Assembly: GCF_008831285.2 (NCBI RefSeq)
Contig: NW_022205289.1
Span: forward strand, 62,001-126,000
DNA: 64,000 bases
Reading direction: 5' to 3'
From: Nymphaea colorata
Lineage: Eukaryota; Streptophyta; Magnoliopsida; Nymphaeales; Nymphaeaceae
In this document: one piece after another, positions 26,945-40,417 of the stretch
Layout: each line of letters begins with the position of its first letter
Position numbering within the stretch: the stretch's first letter is position 1
The notes under the pieces: model-generated
Seen by the model: the letters and a program-made list of their open reading frames with translations, nothing else
The model's database searches: none
Told to the model about the DNA's origin: nothing
Program-made: the position numbers and the translations under genes

Positions 26945-29900
26945 GCACCGAATAAATCACTCAAATCTCATTCATTTTCATGCAAGCCTGTGATTTCAAT
27001 CTACTAAATCATTTAACATGGATATAACAATAAGTCAAGTACATTCAATAAAGTATGTGTGATCATATTAATCACTTAAATCTGACTCGTATTGGTACGA
27101 CTATAGTGCATGATCTAAAGGATTGAAATTACAAGTTCGTATAAATACAAGTACGATTTAAGTGATTCAAATGATCACACATACTTAATTGAATGTGCTT
27201 AACTTATTGTTACATCCATGTTGCTTGATTAAGTGAACTGAAATCACAAGTTTGTATGAAAATGAATGTGATTTGAGTGATTCATTTGGTGTCTTATATT
27301 TAACCTAACGTGTTTCACATGTTTTACATCCATGATCAATGATTTAAATAATTAAAACTCACAAGTTTCTATGGATATAAAGGAGACCTATGCATTAGTT
27401 TGATCCTTCTAGTTTGTACGATTAGTTAAACATGTTGTTACATTTATAGTGATCGATGCACAAGTTCACATCAATACGAGTGGGATTTAAGTGATTCAAG
27501 ATTATGTGATTCAATTTTACTTGTTCTTGCATACATTTGATAACTTATATTTAATTGAATGTGCGTAACCATTTGTTACATACGTATAGAATGACTTAGT
27601 GGCTTGAAAAAAGAAGTCCGTTTGGAAATGAATGAGAGTCAAGTCACTATATTGGTCCCTTATAGTTAATCTAATGTATTTCACTTGTTATTACATCTAT
27701 AAGGAATGATTTAAATGGTTGAAATCACAAGTTTATATTAACCTAATGTGTTTCACTCGTTATGACATCTATGATCAACGATTTAAACGATAAAAACTCA
27801 CAAGTTATATGGATGTAAAGGAGACCTATGGATTAGTATAGTTTGATCCATTGTAGTTTGTTCAATAAGTTGAACATGTTGTTACATTCATTCATTTGTA
27901 TCCATAAGCACACTAAATCACTCGTCTCAATACGAGTGAGATTTAAGTATTTCATTTGATCACGCATACTTAGTTGAATGTTCTTAACTTGTTGTTACGT
28001 CTATATTAAATGATTTAGTATATTGAAATCATAGGTTTGTATGGAAATGAATGAGATTTAAGTGATTCATTTGGTGTCTTGTAGGTAACCTAATATGTTT
28101 CACTTGTCATTACATATATTTGATCACATATATTTAATTGAGAGATTAAATGATTCATTTTCACTTGTTATTACATATAATTGATCACTTGTATTTAATT
28201 GAATGTGCGTGACCATTTCTTACTTACGTATAGAATGACCAAGTGGCTTTGATAACAAAAGTTCGTTTGGAATACATATATAATGAATGATTTAAATGAT
28301 TGAAATCACATGTTCATGTGGATACAAACGCGTGTAGTTAGTTCGATGAGTTGAATTTATTGTTACAACTATAGTGCACGATCTAAATGATTGAAATCAC
28401 AAGTTCGTATCAATACAAGTGCGATTTAATTGATTCAAATGATCACACATACTTAATTGAATGTGCTTAACTTGTTGTTACATCCATATTGCTAGATTAA
28501 GTGAATTCAATCACAAGTTTGTGTGAAAATAAATGAGATTTGAGTGATTCATTTGGTGTCTTATAATTAACCTAATGTGTTTCACTCGTTATGACATCTA
28601 TGATCAACGATTTAAACGAAAAAACTCACAAGTTTATATGGATGTAAAGAGACCTATGGATTAGTATAGTTTGATCCATTGTAGTTTGTTCAATAAGTTG
28701 AACATGTTGTTACATCTCATTCATTTGTATCATAAGCACACTAAATCACTCGTCAATACGAGTGAGATTTAAGTATTTCATTTGATCACGCATACTTAGT
28801 TGAATGTGCTTAACTTGTTGTTACGTCTATATTAAATGATTTAGTATATTGAAATCATAGGTTTGTATGGAAATGAATGAGATTTAAGTGATTCATTTGG
28901 TGTCTTGTAGGTAACCTAATATGTTTCACTTGTCATTACATATATTTGATCACATATATTTAATTGAGAGATTAAATGATTCATTTTCACTTGTTATTAC
29001 ATATAATTGATCACTTGTATTTAATTGAATGTGCGTGACCATTTCTTACTTACGTATAGAATGACCAAGTGGCTTTGATACCAAAAGTTCGTTTGGAATA
29101 CATATATAATGAATGATTTAAATGATTGAAATCACATGTTCATGTGGATACAAACGCGTGTAGTTAGTTCGATGAGTTGAATTTATTGTTACAACTATAG
29201 TGCACGATCTAAATGATTCAAATCACAAGTTCGTATCAATACAAGTGCGATTTAATTGATTCAAATGATCACACATACTTAATTGAATGTGCTTAACTTG
29301 TTGTTACATCCATATTGCTAGATTAAGTGAATTCAAATCACAAGTTTGTGTGAAAATAAATGAGATTTGAGTGATTCATTTGGTGTCTTATAATTAACCT
29401 AATGTGTTTCACTCGTTATGACATCTATGATCAACGATTTAAACGATAAAAACTCACAAGTTTATATGGATGTAAAGGAGACCTATGGATTAGTATAGTT
29501 TGATCCATTGTAGTTTGTTCAATAAGTTGAACATGTTGTTACATCTCATTCATTTGTATCCATAAGCACACTAATCACTCGTCTCAATACGAGTGAGATT
29601 TAAGTATTTCATTGATCACGCATACTTAGTTGAATGTGCTTAACTTGTTGTTACGTCTATATTAAATGATTTAGTATATTGAAATCATAGGTTTGTATGG
29701 AAATGAATGAGATTTAAGTGATTCATTTGGTGTCTTGTAGGTAACCTAATATGTTTCACTTGTCATTACATATATTTGATCACATATATTTAATTGAGAG
29801 ATTAAATGATTCATTTTCACTTGTTATACATATATTTGATCAATATATTTAATTGAGTGTGCGTAGCCATTTGTTACATACGTATAGAATGATTTATTGG

Positions 29901-30462
29901 CTTGAAATAAGAAGTTCGTTTGGAAATGAATGAGAGTCAGGTCATTAAGTTGGTCTCTTACAGTTAATCTAGTGTATTTACTTGTCATTACATCTGTAAT
30001 GACTGATTTAAATGATTGAAATCGCAAGTTCATATGGATACAAATGGGATCTATGCATTACTTTGAATGCGTGTAATTAGTTCGATGAATTGAATTTGTT
30101 GTTACATCTATAGTGAATGATCTAAAGGATTGAAATCACGCGTTCGTACCAATACAAGTGAGATTTAAATGATTCATATGATCATGCATGCTTAATTGAA
30201 TGTGTTTAACTTGTTGTTACATCTATATTAAATGATTTAGTAGATCGAAATCACAAGTTTGTATGAAAATGAATGAGATTCAAGTGATTCATTTGGTGTC
30301 TTATGGTTTACCTAATGTGTTTCTCTAGTTGTTACATTTATAATGATTCTTAATACGGATGTCCTTAACAAGTGATTCATTTGGTGTCATATAGTTAACC
30401 TAATGTATTTCACTTGTAATTTAATTGAATGTGCTTAACAAGTGAATTAGGTTAACAATAGG
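26945..30462 (+). repeat. HOR copy 9 (3518 bp), rearranged with octamer duplication
   Basis: B2 joins D1 near 27500, which removes C2. A2 then jumps into C5 near 27737, which drops octamer 2. The following block A5-B6-C6-D-E'-A4-B5-C5 is present in tandem with a period of about 828 bp (27738, 28567, 29394). Within it D3 switches into D2 sequence, so the duplicated octamer is a hybrid of octamers 2 and 3. The GCACC box reads GCACCG here and in copy 10. Confidence 0.88.
27738..29394 (+). repeat. Tandem duplication of one hybrid ~828-bp octamer
   Basis: TTAACCTAATGTGTTTCACT recurs at 27738, 28567 and 29394 with the same following order A5, B6, C6, D, shortened E, A4, B5, C5. The duplicated units share private variants such as the AAGCACAC word after the B6 head and CCAAGTGGC in E', so they are sister copies. 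This shows that exchange at octamer level still occurs within the HOR array. Confidence 0.9.
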
Positions 30463-33032
30463 GCACCGAATGAATCACTCAAATCTCATTCATTTTCATG
30501 CAAGCCTGTGATTTCAATCTACTAAATCATTTAACATGGATATAACAATAAGTCAAGTACATTCAATATAGTATGCGTGATCATATGAATCACTTAAATC
30601 TGACTCGTATTGGTACGACTATAGTGCAGATCTAAAGGATTGAAATTACAAGTTCGTATAAATACAAGTACGATTTAAGTGATCATATGATCACACATAC
30701 TTAATTGAATGTGCTTAACTTATTGTTACATCCATGTTGCTAGATTAAGTGAACTGAAATCACAATTTTGTATGAAAATGAATGTGATTCGAGTGATTCA
30801 TTTGGTGTCTTATATTTAACCTAACGTGTTTCACATGTTATTACATCCATGATCAATGATTTAAATAATTAAAACTCACAAGTTTCTATGTATATAAAGG
30901 AGACCTATGCATTAGTTTGATCCTTTCTAGTTTGTACGATAAGTTAAACATGTTGTTACATCTATAGTGATCGATGCACAAGTTCACATCAATACGAGTG
31001 GGATTTAAGTGATTCAAGATTATGTGATTCAATTTTACTTGTTCTTGCATACATTTGATAACTTATATTTAATTGAATGTGCGTAACCATTTGTTACATA
31101 AGTATAGAATGACTTAGTGGCTTGAAAAAAGAAGTCCGTTTGGAAATGAATGAGAGTCAAGTCACTATATTGGTCCCTTATAGTTAATCTAATGTATTTC
31201 ACTTGTTATTACATCTATAATGAATGATTTAAATGGTTGAAATCACAAGTTTATATTGATGCAAATTGTTGAAGTCACTATATTTGTATACGTGTAGTTA
31301 GTCCGATGAGTTGAATTTGTTGTTACATCTATAGGGAACGTTCTAAAGGATTGAAATACTTGTTATTACATCTTTGATCAATGATTGAAATGATTAAAAC
31401 TTACAAGTTTGTATGGATATAAAGGAGACCTATGCATTAGTTTGATCCCTTGTAATTAGTTCAATAAGTTGAACTAGTACTTACATCTATGGTGATCGAT
31501 GTAAGGAATTGAAATCACAAGTTCGTATCAATACGAGTGGGATTTAAGTGATTCATTTTCACTTGTTATTACATATAATTGATCACTTGTATTTAATTGA
31601 ATGTGCGTGACCATTTCTTACTTACGTATAGAATGACCAAGTGGCTTTGATACCAAAAGTTTGTTTGGAATACATATATAATGAATGATTTAAATGATTG
31701 AAATCACATGTTCATGTGGATACAAACGCGTGTAGTTAGTTCGATGAGTTGAATTTATTGTTACAACTATAGTGCACGATCTAAATGATTGAAATCACAA
31801 GTTCGTATCAATACAAGTGCGATTTAATGATTCAAATGATCACACATACTTAATTGAATGTGCTTACTTGTTGTTACATCCATATTGCTAGATTAAGTGA
31901 ATTCAAATCACAAGTTTGTGTGAAAATAAATGAGATTTGAGTGATTCATTTGGTGTCTTATAATTAACCTAATGTGTTTCACTCGTTATGACATCTATGA
32001 TCAACGATTTAAACGATAAAAACTCACAAGTTTATATGGATGTAAAGGAGACCTATGGATTAGTTAGTTTGATCCCTTGTAGTTTGTTCAATAAGTTGAA
32101 CATGTTGTTACATCTCATTCATTTGTATCCATACGCACACTAAATCACTCGTCTCAATACGAGTGAGATTTAAGTATTCATTTGATCATGCATACTTATT
32201 GAATGTGCTTAACTTGTTGTTACGTCTATATTAAATGATTTAGTATATTGAAATCATAGGTTTGTATGGAAATGAATGAGATTTGAGTGATTCATTTGGT
32301 GTCTTGTAGGTAACCTAATATGTTTCACTTGTTATTACATATATTTGATCACATATATTTAATTGAGAGATTAAATGATTCATTTTCACTTGTTATTACA
32401 TATATTTGATCAATATATTTAATTGAGTGTGCGTAGCCATTTGTTACATACGTATAGAATGACTTATGGCTTGAAATAAGAAGTTCGTTTGGAAATGAAT
32501 GAGAGTCAGGTCATTAAGTTGGTCTCTTACAGTTAATCTAGTGTATTTCACTTGTTATTACATCTATAATGACTGATTTAAATGATTGAAATCGCAAGTT
32601 CATATGGATACAAATGGGATCTATGCATTACTTTGAATGCGTGTAATTAGTCCGATGAGTTGAATTTGTTGTTACATCTATAGTGAACGATCTAAAGGAT
32701 TGAAATCACGCGTTCGTACCAATACAAGTGAGATTTAAATGATTCATATGATCATGCATGCTTAATTGAATGTGTTTAACTTGTTGTTACATCTATATTA
32801 AATGATTTAGTAGATCGAAATCACAAGTTTGTATGAAAATGAATGAGATTCGAGTGATTCATTTGGTGTCTTATGGTTTACCTAATGTGTTTCACTAGTT
32901 GTTACATTTATAATGATTCTTAATACGGATGTCCTTAACAAGTGATTCATTTGGTGTCATATAGTTAACCTAATGTGTTTCACTTGTAATTTAATTGAAT
33001 GTGCTTAACAAGTGAATTAGGTTAACAATAGG
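30463..33032 (+). repeat. HOR copy 10 (2570 bp), three internal deletions
   Basis: Shares the B2-to-D1 junction (near 31017) with copy 9. In addition B3 joins the end of C3 near 31358 and B4 joins D2 near 31560. Each junction falls within words common to the two subunits, as expected for unequal exchange. Confidence 0.87.
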
Positions 33033-36000
33033 GCACCAAATGAATCACTCAAATCTCATTCATTTTCATGCAAGCCTGTGATTTCAATCTACTAAATCAT
33101 TTAACATGGATATAACAATAAGTCAAGTACATTCAATAAAGTATGCGTGATCATATGAATCACTTAAATTGACTCGTATTGGTACGACTATAGTGCACGA
33201 TCTAAAGGATTGAAATTACAAGTTCGTATCAATACAAGTGCGATTTAAGTGATTCAAATGATCACACATACTAATTGAATGTGCTTAACTTATTGTTACA
33301 TCCATGTTGCTTGATTAAGTGAACTGAAATCACAAGTTTGTATGAAAATGAATGTGATTCGAGTGATTCATTTGGTGTCTTATAGTTAACCTAACGTGTT
33401 TCACATGTTATTACATCCATGATCAATGATTTAAATAATTAAAACTCACAAGTTTATATGGATATAAAGGAGACCTATGCATTAGTTTGATCCTTTCTAG
33501 TTTGTACGATAAGTTGAACATGTTGTTACATCTATAGTGATCGATGCACAAGTTCACATCAATACGAGTGGATTTAAGTGATTCAATTGATCACGCATAT
33601 TTAATTGAATGTACTTAACTTGTTGTTACGTTTATATTAAATGATTTAGTAAATTCAAATCATATGTTTATAATGAAAATGAATGGGATTCGAGTGATTC
33701 ATTTGGTGTCTTACAGTAACTTAATGTGTTTCACTTGTTATTACATACATTTGATCACTTATGTTTAATCGAGAGATTATGTGATTCATTTTTACTTGTT
33801 CTTACATACATTTGATACTTATATTTAATTGAATGTGCGTAACCATTTGTTACATACGTATAGAATGACTTAGTGGCTTGAAAAAAAAGTCCGTTTGGAA
33901 ATGAATGAGAGTCAAGTCACTATATTGGTCCCTTATAGTTAATCTAATGTATTTCACTTGTTATTACATCTATAATGAATGATTTAAATGGTTGAAATCA
34001 CAAGTTTATATGGATACAAATGGTTGAAGTCACTATATTTGTACACGTGTAGTTAGTCCGATGAGTTGAATTGGTTGTTACATCTATAGGAACGTTCTAA
34101 AGGATTGAATCACATGTTCGTACGAATACAAGTGAATTTAAGTGATCATATAATCATGCATACTTAATTGAATGTGTTTAACTTGTTGTTACGTCTATAA
34201 TAAATGATTTAGTAGATTGAAATCACAAGTTTGTGCGAAAATGAATGAGATTCGAGTGATTCATTTGGTGTCTTGTAGTTAACCTATTGTGTTTCACTTG
34301 TTATTACATCTTTGATCAATGATTTAAATGATTAAAACTTACAAGTTTGTATGGATATAAAGGAGACCTATGCATTAGTTTGATCCCTTTAGTTAGTTCA
34401 ATAAGTTGAACTAGTTCTTACATCTATGGTGATCGATGTAAGGAATTGAAATCACAAGTTCGTATCAATACGAGTGGGATTTAAGTGATTCATTTTATCA
34501 CACATACGTAATTGAATGTGCTTAACTTGTTGTTACGTCTATATAAATGATTTAGTAGATTAAAATCATAGGTTTGTATGAAAATGAATGATATTGGAGT
34601 GATTCATTTGGTGTCTTGTAAGTAACCTAATGTGTTTCACTTGTTATTACATATATTTGATCACTTATATTTAATTGAGAGATTAAGTGATTATTTTCAC
34701 TTGTTATTACATATAATTGATCACTTGTATTTAATTGAATGTGCGTGACCATTTCTTACTTACGTATAGAATGACCTAGTGGCTTTGATACCAGAAGTTC
34801 GTTTGGAATACATATATAATGAATGATTTAAATGATTGAAATCACATGTTCATGTGGATACAAACGCGTGTAGTTAGTCCGATGAGTTGAATTTATTGTT
34901 ACAACTATAGTGCACGATCTAAATGATTGAAATCACAAGTTCGTATCAATACAAGTGCGATTTAAGTGATTCAAATGATCACACATACTTAATTGAATGT
35001 GCTTAACTTGTTGTTACATCCATATTGCTAGATTAAGTGAATTCAAATCACAAGTTTGTGTGAAAATAAATGAGATTTGAGTGATTCATTTGGTGTCTTA
35101 TAATTAACCTAATGTGTTTCACTCGTTATGACATCTATGATCAACGATTTAAACGATAAAAACTCACAAGTTTATATGGATGTAAAGGAGACCTATGGAT
35201 TAGTTTAGTTTGATCCCTTGTAGTTTGTTCAATAAGTTGAACATGTTGTTACATCTCATTCATTTGTATCCATACGCACACTAAATCACTCGTCTCAATA
35301 CGAGTGAGATTTAAGTGATTCATTTGATCACGCATACTTAATTGAATGTGCTTAACTTGTTGTTACGTCTATATTAAATGATTTAGTATATTGAAATCAT
35401 AGGTTTGTATGGAAATGAATGAGATTTGAGTGATTCATTTGGTGTCTTGTAGGTAACCTAATATGTTTCACTTGTTATTACATATATTTGATCACATATA
35501 TTTAATTGAGAGATTAAATGATTCATTTTCACTTGTTATTACATATATTTGATCAATATATTTAATTGAGTGTGCGTAGCCATTTGTTACATACGTATAG
35601 AATGACTTAGTGGCTTGAAATAAGAAGTTCGTTTGGAAATGAATGAGAGTCAGGTCATTAAGTTGGTCCCTTACAGTTAATCTAGTGTATTTCACTTGTT
35701 ATTACATCTATAATGAATGATTTAAATGATTGAAATCGCAAGTTCATATGGATACAAATGGGATCTATGCATTACTTTGAATGCGTGTAATTAGTCCGAT
35801 GAGTTGAATTTGTTGTTACATCTATAGTGAACGATCTAAAGGATTGAAATCACGCGTTCGTACCAATACAAGTGAGATTTAAATGATTCATATGATCATG
35901 CATGCTTAATTGAATGTGTTTAACTTGTTGTTACATCTATATTAAATGATTTAGTAGATCGAAATCACAAGTTTGTATGAAAATGAATGAGATTCGAGTG

Positions 36001-36176
36001 ATTCATTTGGTGTCTTATGGTTTACCTAATGTGTTTCACTAGTTGTTACATTTATAATGATTCTTAATACGGATGTCCTTAACAAGTGATTCATTTGGTG
36101 TCATATAGTTAACCTAATGTGTTTCACTTGTAATTTAATTGAATGTGCTTAACAAGTGAATTAGGTTAACAATAGG
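33033..36176 (+). repeat. HOR copy 11 (3144 bp), full length
   Basis: Complete copy: octamer starts at about 33195, 34090 and 34911, the tail B7 at 35828, and the next inverted segment beginning just before 36177. Good reference for subunit types. Confidence 0.93.
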
Positions 36177-37579
36177 GCACCAAATGAATCACTCAAATCT
36201 CATTCATTTTCATGCAAGCCTGTGATTTCAATCTACTAAATCATTTAACATGGATATAACAATAAGTCAAGTACATTCAATAAAGTATGCGTGATCATAT
36301 GAATCACTTAAATCTGACTCGTATTGGTACGACTATAGTGCACGATCTAAAGGATTGAAATTACAAGTTCGTATCAATACAAGTGCGATTTAAGTGATTC
36401 AAATGATCACACATACTTAATTGAATGTGCTTAACTTATTGTTACATCCATGTTGCTTGATTAAGTGAACTGAAATCACAAGTTTGTATGAAAATGAATG
36501 TGATTCGAGTGATTCATTTGGTGTCTTATAGTTAACCTAACGTGTTTCACATGTTATTACATCCATGATCAATGATTTAAATAATTAAAACTCACAAGTT
36601 TATATGGATATAAAGGAGACCTATGCATTAGTTTGATCCTTTCTAGTTTGTACGATAAGTTGAACATGTTGTTACATCTATAGTGATCGATGCACAAGTT
36701 CACATCAATACGAGTGGATTTAAGTGATTCAATTGATCACGCATATTAATTGAATGTACTTAACTTGTTGTTACGTTTATATTAAATGATTTAGTAAATT
36801 CAAATCATAGGTTTATATGAAAATGAATGGATTCGAGTGATTCATTTGGTGTCTTACAGGTAACTTAATGTGTTTCACTTGTTATTACATACATTTGATC
36901 ACTTATGTTTAATCGAGAGATTATGTGATTCATTTTTACTTGTTCTTACATACATTTGATAACTTATATTTAATTGAATGTGCGTAACCATTTGTTACAT
37001 ACGTATAGAATGACTTAGTGGCTTGAAAAAAGAAGTCCGTTTGGAAATGAATGAGAGTCAAGTCACTATATTGGTCCCTTATAGTTAATCTAATGTATTT
37101 CACTTGTTATTACATCTATAATGAATGATTTAAATGGTTGAAATCACAAGTTTATATGGATACAAATGGTTGAAGTCACTATATTTGTACACGTGTAGTT
37201 AGTCCGATGAGTTGAATTTGTTGTTACATCTATAGTGAACGATCTAAAGGATTGAAATCACGCGTTCGTACCAATACAAGTGAGATTTAATGATTCATAT
37301 GATCATGCATGCTTAATTGAATGTGTTTAACTTGTTGTTACATCTATATTAAATGATTTAGTAGATCGAAATCACAAGTTTGTATGAAAATGAATGAGAT
37401 TCGAGTGATTCATTTGGTGTCTATGGTTTACCTAATGTTTTCACTAGTTGTTACATTTATAATGATTCTTAATACGATGTCCTTAACAAGTGATTCATTT
37501 GGTGTCATATAGTTAACCTAATGTGTTTCATTGTAATTTAATTGAATGTGCTTAACAAGTGAATTAGGTTAACAATAGG
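36177..37579 (+). repeat. HOR copy 12 (1403 bp), octamers 2 and 3 deleted
   Basis: Octamer 1 runs to A2, then continues as A6-B7 (crossover somewhere in 37200-37235). The lost length, about 1741 bp, equals octamers 2 plus 3 within a few bases, so this is a clean in-register exchange between A2 and A6. Confidence 0.9.
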
Positions 37580-40417
37580 GCACCAAATGAATCACTCAAA
37601 TCTCATTCATTTTCATGCAAGCCTGTGATTTCAATCTACTAAATCATTTAACATGGATATAACAATAAGTCAAGTACATTCAATAAAGTATGCGTGATCA
37701 TATGAATCACTTAATCTGACTCGTATTGGTACGACTATAGTGCACGATCTAAAGGATTGAAATTACAAGTTCGTATCAATACAAGTGCATTTAAGTGATT
37801 CAAATGATCACACATACTTAATTGAATGTGCTTAACTTATTGTTACATCCATGTTGCTTGATTAAGTGAACTGAAATCACAAGTTTGTATGAAAATGAAT
37901 GTGATTCGAGTGATTCATTTGGTGTCTTATAGTTAACCTAACGTGTTTCACATGTTATTACATCCATGATCAATGATTTAAATAATTAAAACTCACAAGT
38001 TTATATGGATATAAAGGAGACTATGCATTAGTTTGATCCTTTCTAGTTTGTACGATAATTGAACATGTTTTACATCTATAGTGATCGATGCACAAGTTCA
38101 TCAATACGAGTGGGATTTAAGTGATTCAATTGATCACGCATTTTAATTGAATGTACTTAACTTGTTGTTACGTTTATATTAAATGATTTAGTAAATTCAA
38201 ATCATAGGTTTATATAAAATGAATGGGATTCGAGTGATTCATTTGGTGTCTTACAGGTAACTTAATGTGTTCACTTGTTATTACATACATTTGATCACTT
38301 ATGTTTAATCGAGAGATTATGTGATTCATTTTTACTTGTTCTTACATACATTTGATAACTTATATTTAATTGAATGTGCGTAACCATTTGTTACATACGT
38401 ATAGAATGACTAGTGGCTTGAAAAAGAAGTCCGTTTGGAAATGAATGAGAGTCAAGTCACTATATTGGTCCCTTATAGTTAATCTAATGTATTTCACTTG
38501 TTATTACATCTATAATGAATGATTTAAATGGTTGAAATCACAAGTTTATATGGATACAAATGGTTGAAGTCACTATATTTGTACACGTGTAGTTAGTCCG
38601 ATGAGTTGAATTTGTTGTTACATCTATAGGGAACGTTCTAAAGGATTGAAATCACATGTTCGTACGAATACAAGTGAGATTTAAGTGATTCATATAATCA
38701 TGCATACTTAATTGAATGTGTTTAACTTGTTGTTACGTCTATAATAAATGATTTAGTAGATTGAAATCACAAGTTTGTGCGAAAATGAATGAGATTCGAG
38801 TGATTCATTTGGTGTCTTGTAGTTAACTATTGTGTTTCACTTGTTATTACATCTTTGATCAATGATTTAAATGATTAAAACTTACAAGTTTGTATGGATA
38901 TAAAGGAGACCTATGCATTAGTTTGATCCTTGTAGTTAGTTCAATAAGTTGAACTAGTTCTACATCTATGGTGATCGATGTAAGGAATTGAAATCACAAG
39001 TTCGTATCAATACGAGTGGGATTTAAGTGATTCATTTTATCACACATACGTAATTGAATGTGCTTAACTTGTTGTTACGTCTATATTAAATGATTTAGTA
39101 GATTAAAATCATAGGTTTGTATGAAAATGAATGATATTGGAGTGATTCATTTGGTGTCTTGTAAGTAACCTAATGTGTTTCACTTGTTATTACATATATT
39201 TGATCACTTATATTTAATTGAGAGATTAAGTGATTCATTTTCACTTGTTATTACATATAATTGATCACTTGTATTTAATTGAATGTGCGTGACCATTTCT
39301 TACTTACGTATACAATGACCTAGTGGCTTTGATACCAGAAGTTCGTTTGGAATACATATATAATGAATGATTTAAATGATTGAAATCACATGTTCATGTG
39401 GATACAAACGCGTGTAGTTTATATGGATGTAAAGGAGACCTATGGATTAGTTTAGTTTGATCCCTGTAGTTTGTTCAATAAGTTGAACATGTTGTTACAT
39501 CTCATTCATTTGTATCCATACGCACACTAAATCACTCGTCTCAATACGAGTGAGATTTAAGTGATTCATTTGATCACGCATACTTAATTGAATGTGCTTA
39601 ACTTGTTGTTACGTCTATATTAAATGATTTAGTATATTGAAATCATGGTTTGTATGGAAATGAATGAGATTTGAGTGATTCATTTGTGTCTTGTAGGTAA
39701 CCTAATATGTTTCACTTGTTATTACATATATTTGATCACATATATTTAATTGAGAGATTAAATGATTCATTTTCACTTGTTATTACATATATTTGATCAA
39801 TATATTTAATTGAGTGTGCGTAGCCATTTGTTACATACGTATAGAATGACTTAGTGGCTTGAAATAAGAAGTTCGTTTGGAAATGAATGAGAGTCAGGTC
39901 ATAGTTGGTCCTTACAGTTAATCTAGTGTATTTCACTTGTTATTACATCTATAATGAATGATTTAAATGATTGAAATCGCAAGTTCATATGGATACAAAT
40001 GGGATCTATGCATTACTTTGAATGCGTGTAATTAGTCCGATGAGTTGAATTTGTTGTTACATCTATAGTGAACGATCTAAAGGATTGAAATCACGCGTTC
40101 GTACCAATACAAGTGAGATTTAAATGATTCATATGATCATGCATGCTTAATTGAATGTGTTTAACTTGTTGTTACATCTATATTAAATGATTTAGTAGAT
40201 CGAAATCACAAGTTTGTATGAAAATGAATGAGATTCGAGTGATTCATTTGGTGTCTTATGGTTTACCTAATGTGTTTCACTAGTTGTTACATTTATAATG
40301 ATTCTTAATACGGATGTCCTTAACAAGTGATTCATTTGGTGTCATATAGTTAACCTAATGTGTTTCACTTGTAATTTAATTGAATGTGCTTAACAAGTGA
40401 ATTAGGTTAACAATAGG
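37580..40417 (+). repeat. HOR copy 13 (2838 bp), A4-A5 fusion
   Basis: A4 is joined to A5 at about 39418, removing B5, C5 and parts of both A units (about 306 bp). Other subunits are in normal order, with scattered single-base losses. Confidence 0.89.

Noticed and set aside
35492-35695. A recurring 65-69-codon minus-strand reading frame in the array (also 29824-30033, 39736-39936, 44287-44490, 59489-59692)
   Set aside because: It lies in D and E subunits and recurs because the repeat recurs. It is broken in many copies by single-base changes, and has no domain or sign of coding constraint.
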